A DNA stretch of 64,000 bases from Pardosa pseudoannulata (lineage: Eukaryota; Arthropoda; Arachnida; Araneae; Lycosidae): assembly GCA_032207245.1 (NCBI GenBank), contig CM063507.1, positions 84,942,897 through 85,006,896 on the forward strand, given 5' to 3'. The position numbers and the translations under genes are program-made. The notes beneath the pieces are model-generated. The model saw nothing but the letters and a program-made list of their open reading frames with translations, was not told the DNA's origin and ran no database searches. Position 1 is the first letter of the stretch. The number at the start of each line of letters is the position of its first letter. Below, one piece after another: positions 55,901-61,900 of this stretch.

Positions 55901-58900
55901 ACCGTCCGGAAATTTAAATATTACTCTCCTCCTTTGCCATCCTATCAAGAATGAATTTCATATAGAATAAGAGGAAGGATAAGGCTTGAAAAAATAGCAT
56001 TAAGTGCTTGAAAAGGGGGGGGGGATGGATTTCGAACTCGCTTTCAATTTTGCTAACCCTAACTCATGAAAAATCCAATATGGATGCCTGTATCCATTCC
56101 AGGTACAACTGCTTCATAAATTTGCGGACAGACAACTTAGGCTATTATTATATAGGGGATTGTAACTAGACGATTAAAATCTGTTTAAATAGTTGTTATA
56201 ATCATTTTGTAACAAATGTAATTTTTGTAAACTAAGATATCTATTTATAAATTGTATACTATGTGTATTAATATAAATTAAACTTATGCGTCTGTTTTTA
56301 CTGTATTAAAAGTTTATTTCTTCCTTTTGGTTAGATGTCATTTCCAAATGGAGGTTACAGAGGAGCAGCACTAAACACAAAACATATTTATAGCAGGTAT
56401 TTACATAGTTTATTGATTCTTTTTTATTTATTTATTTTTTTAAGTTGATTGAAAAAGTATTATACAGTATTGCCATCAACTCATGGGAAGTATGAAACTA
56501 TCATGGATATGCAAATTCTTAGGGTTTGTTGCAGGGTAGGCATGATTTAAATCAGATTATTTACATCAGTTAATTTTATTAGTATTATTATTGATTTAAA
56601 TAATTTTTTTCACTTCTTTTAAAGCCTCTATTCCAAAGACAGGAGAATTGGGAATCAGTCAGCACAGTAATATCAATAAGTAAATAATTGTCAATAGATA
56701 GCATGTACTTTCCAAGAATTTGGGGGTTGTTATCAGAAAATATGGAGTAGGGGTAGTACAATGATTGATTATGACTGGTGGAAATCATTTTATGTCATGG
56801 GAGGTAAAGAGAGTATTACAGAACTCGAAATCCAGTTTGTTTACCAAATAACGACAGCCGTGGCTTCATCTGCTGGAATAGAAAGACAGTTTTCTTCTTT
56901 TGGTATTGTTCGTTCTAACCTTCATAACCAATTAAGAGTGAATAAAGTATTGAAACTAGTGTTTTTATTGAAAAAGTTAAATCTATCATTCGTTGCTTAA
57001 AAAGATATTGAAATAATGGTAATTTTTTTTAAATAAATAATTTGCATTAAAAGAATATTTAATTTGTTCTTTAAATTGACATCTTATTTAGTTTGCACTA
57101 TCCAATTACAAAATAATGGAATGTATTTAAATTAAAATTTATATATTTAATTTTAGGTAATCAGTGTCTAGAATATATTAGATAGAAAGATGCTACTTCT
57201 CATAACAAACTATTCTATGTATATTGCAAAAAACATAAAAACAACAATTAAAATTAGTATTCAGAAAAAAATCAAAGAAATCTGATAAAAAAATCTGATT
57301 CTTTTAAAAAAAATTTTAAAAATCATGATTTTTTTTCCAATCTTGGTTTGTTGATATGTGCCAACAGATCAAGCCTTTTCCTTAATTTGTTATTTATTAA
57401 TAAGTTGCTATATCTTAACTTTCTTATAATAATATACATAACTTATCATTGCAATGCAATTTTTATTATACAATTTTGCTATAATTTTTCGACTTATAAT
57501 ATGTAATATATATTGTGAGTGTGCGTATCTAAAAAATCAAGGATATTTATATAAAATGTACTCTACTCTTGCAAATGTATTTCATTTTTATCAGTCTTGA
57601 CCACATCATATCTTTGAACTTGACTAAGGATTAAATTGATTCCAAAGTAGACTTATAACTTGCATTCTTACACAATCACAGAATAAAAAAAGATGTAGTT
57701 GTGTAAAAATTAACTTTTATTTGTCAATTACTGTACTTAAGCTGATCCGTGATTTTAAAATTTGTTTATACAGTAAAATTTTTTTAATGATCCCACGATA
57801 GACACTTTGTTAGAATGATCATCTTAATTCAATTATTTGGGAATAATGTTAATTTGAATCATTACAATGCAAGAGTATTATTTTTCTTGAACGACTGCCA
57901 ATTTACCAGAACTCATGAGAAATGGGCTATTTCAAAATTATTGTACTGTCACTTTAAAATTACTTCTCTCTTTGTGCTAAAGGAATGGAAATGAAAAAAA
58001 ACTAAATATCCAATTATCTTTGAGTTTGTTGCCGTAGATGAAACTTTACAGTTCTGAGAGGAAAATTTGAATGAGGATGATTTTATTGCACATATTACCG
58101 GAAATGAAGAAATTTGCAATTCCGATGACGGAGATAAAATCATCAAAGCTTTTGAAAAAGTGAATGAAAAAGAAGCTTTCAATGCAATCAATGCCTTGCT
58201 TCAATATTTTGAAGGACAATTTAATTCTGAAGGCATTCTTCAAAATCTAACGGATATGGAATCAGCGATAATGAAAAATTCCCAAATGAACCTTAAAAAG
58301 GCGTCAATCAAAGACTTTTTGTCCAAAAATTCAGTAATGGAAATACAAATAAATAGAAGTGTCCTCTATTAATGTACTGTTGCATCATTTCTTTGTTCAA
58401 TTTTTTTTTATTATTTTTTTAATTCGTTACAACAACCATATGATGTTGGTCCCATAGGGGGTTGTTATACCGAGGTTCTACTGTATATTTCTTTCTAATT
58501 TTGATCAGTAAAATCACTATTTTCAAGCTTCCAACTAACTGTCATCCCTGTGATAGGGTGGCAGAGAAAATTCAGAAAATTGTCAAAAATTTGTGAAAAT
58601 CTGGAAAATTTACACACAAAAACAAAAATGTAAATTTTAATGTTTTAAAATAGCCTTATTTAATTGCAGATTTCGCATGTACAGAACAGTGCGTGATGAA
58701 GAGGGCAGGTGTGACTTTACTACTTCAGCATTTTTTGTGAGTGTTATTTATTTGCATGTTTTTAATTTGTTGATTTCTTTCACTTAAGGTTTAGAAGCCT
58801 AAAAGTTGAAATTTTACAACAGAGAGATAAAAAAATTATTATTTTTGGCAAAAAATGACTTTTTAATGTAGATATCTACATTTAAAAGTCATTTTTTGCC

Positions 58901-61900
58901 AAAAATAATAATTTTTTTATCTCTCTGTTGTAAAATTTCAACTTTTAAGCTTCTAAACCTGTTTTTGTTTTGTCTCTACGGCATTTTAAAGAAAAGTTAC
59001 AGTGTTTAAACATCGGTGACAGCTGTCAAAACAAAACAGAAGTAGCGACTTCCAAACCGGAAGCTGTGAATTTAAAGCCTCTTACGAGCATTTTTTAGAC
59101 ACATTTTTTAAAATTTTCATGAAGATTAGTTTAAACATTATCCTAGTATTTTTAATAATTAGCAATTTGGCAATTAGAAAGTTTTGAAGCAAAAAAGTGT
59201 GGGGAATTTTAAACATGTATTTTAATTTTTTAACAGTTAAATTTGCTTTCATAAACTTCAAATGCATTTTTCTCAGGACGGTATTTTTAATAAAATGTTG
59301 AAACTCGAAATATGATTTCTCAAAACGTTCTTAAAATATTTTGTTGAAAATTATTATGAATGTTTTTGATAGTATTTACTAGTGAATCACCTAAGAGCTT
59401 TAAATTTCAATAATTTTTAATGATGTTACTCTCATAGTTAGATATAAAGGTAATGAAAATTCTATAAAAGTTCAATGTGTACGATTTTGAAGGACCCAAA
59501 TTTTTTACCAAATGTAAAGGAAGCAAAGATTTTAGGTGATTCACTAGTCCAGTGTATAAGAAATGTGTTGTGTCAAAAATATTGAAATAATTTAATTTAT
59601 TAAAATATAAGGCCTTTTGAAAAAAAATCCGATTTTTTACTAAATTTTCTTCATTTATTAAAAATTTTATAAAAACTTTTCCAGGAATAAATTTTTAAGT
59701 GCAATTCTCTATGATAATATAAAAATTAAATCTAAAAAATGTAAAAACATGAACTAGTTTCTATGTTTAAAGAAAAAAGTTCTCTGAACGTAGACAGATA
59801 CCTTAATAATCAATGTTGAATTAAAGTAATCTTATTCATATTCATTATTAAGTGATAAACCCTTTGAGTGATCTTAGGAATTAATGATTTATTTTTCTTG
59901 TTAAACTGTAAAATAGTAAGTCATTAATTTATTCTTTTAGATTTTATTTTTTTATTTAAATTGATATTAAAATGTTTTAAATTATATGTTATGTGAATAT
60001 TATAAATTTAATTACTGATATCTATTTAAAAAATTACTTGCTAGTTTTTAGTTTCTATTATTTATGATATCAGTATATGAGATCATTTTTTTGTGTTTTG
60101 TAATTTACAGCACAGTAACAGTGATCCTTTTCCAAAAATGCTCATAGGAACTGTGAATGGTAGAGTTAAAGTTATCAGCACTAATACTGCAAAAGTAAGA
60201 ATTTTCACTATTTAAAAGCATGCATAGTTTTAAATTATACATTTTATTGTTAATATATTCTGATTTTATTTCTTTTATTTTGTGTGTTTAAAGATTAATG
60301 CTTGTCAAACTTGGTTAATTTGAAATCTTGTTTTATTTGAATTGTATAATGTCCTATACATTGTAATGCTAAAACATGGAAGCCAACTGAGTGGAAAACT
60401 AGTGATTTTTAAAAAATTTCAAGGTATTGTTAAAAGTTAGAAAATACTTATCCCCTCAGTAAAAATTTATCCATGTAACCCGAGTGGTGTATCATGAAAT
60501 TTACAAAGTAAATATAGAAAACTACGAAAATCACAAAACACTGTACAGCTGCACAAAATATTTATTTTATAATAATGCAGCACATCACAAGAGAAAAATA
60601 GACACATATATATATAATATCAATTATCACAAGTTACGCATTGGTGCTGGCCTTCGGTACCTGAGTTCTTGGGTTCGAATCCCACTACGGCATGGATGTT
60701 CGTAGCCGTTCGGAATCGACTTTAAGCTGTAGGTCCCGGTCTCATTAGCCCTCGTGTTGCAAAAAGTAGGCCGTAGCACTCCAAACCAAACAAGTTACGC
60801 ATCTCAGAAAATCTCAATTAATGTTCGACAGCTCTTTGGAGCATCCCCTTCCAACTCTCACAACCGATTGACCCTCTTTCTCCCCCTCACTCTCATCAGC
60901 TGATCCATATTCATTGTTTAATTTCCAGTTTCGATTTTTATATTCCCACTTAGTAATTTTTGTTCTTTTTGATTCTTATATAATGAGAAATTCTTTAGCA
61001 TTATATCCACTAAGCGGATTTTGTATTTTGTCTGTCATTTTTCATTGGTAGAAGAAAATTCGTTGGCAACTAGTAAAAAACAGGCATTTACTTCATAAAC
61101 TATTTATCGAAGGAGGACCCTAGAACTGAATCTACTATAAATTGGAATCTTTGATGCCATCACAGTAGAAAATGTTTAGAGAGAGAAAGTGAAATTTTTC
61201 AACAAGACTAGCTGTGTAGCTCATTGTTGCTGAGACTATTTCACACAATGGCCACTGAACTGAATAGATGTATGAAGTTTTAAATTTATTTATGGGAGAA
61301 ATTTTAATGTGAAATCTTCAAACTTTTGCTCATTGATAACAAACTATGGTAATTTTTAACTAAAAAAATACTAAAAAAAATAAGAAAGAAATCATTTAAA
61401 TATAGTCTTTAAAAAGAGTATTAAATGAATAACAATTTCTTTTTAACTGCAGTTTGAGAGGAAATTTTTTTTTTTTAATCTTTGACCTAAGCATGGATTA
61501 TGTAACCAGACACAGGGGTAAAAATATTCATATGATTATTTCCAGCAATTGCTAAATCATTAAATATTTAATGGGAATTTCAAGCAACTTTCTTAAAATC
61601 ATAAAAAGATAAGTTACAGAAATCAAATTTTTTAAAATTACTTGGTGGAAGGAAGTAAAATATGTACTCTTTCAGGATGTAGAACTTGATTGTGCATGAT
61701 GATGATAAAGATAGTTAGTAATGATGTCCACAAAAGCACTTCAAAATCAACTTATTTTTTAAAAAGTCACAAAGATATAAAAATGTTAATTTGTTTACAA
61801 AAAGTTGGGGTATGTCCTGTGACGTAGTAAGCCTGCTGAGCCAAGCTTCTTGATTTTACCGGGTTTTATTCCTACACTCACAGCTATGTACATTTTACTT

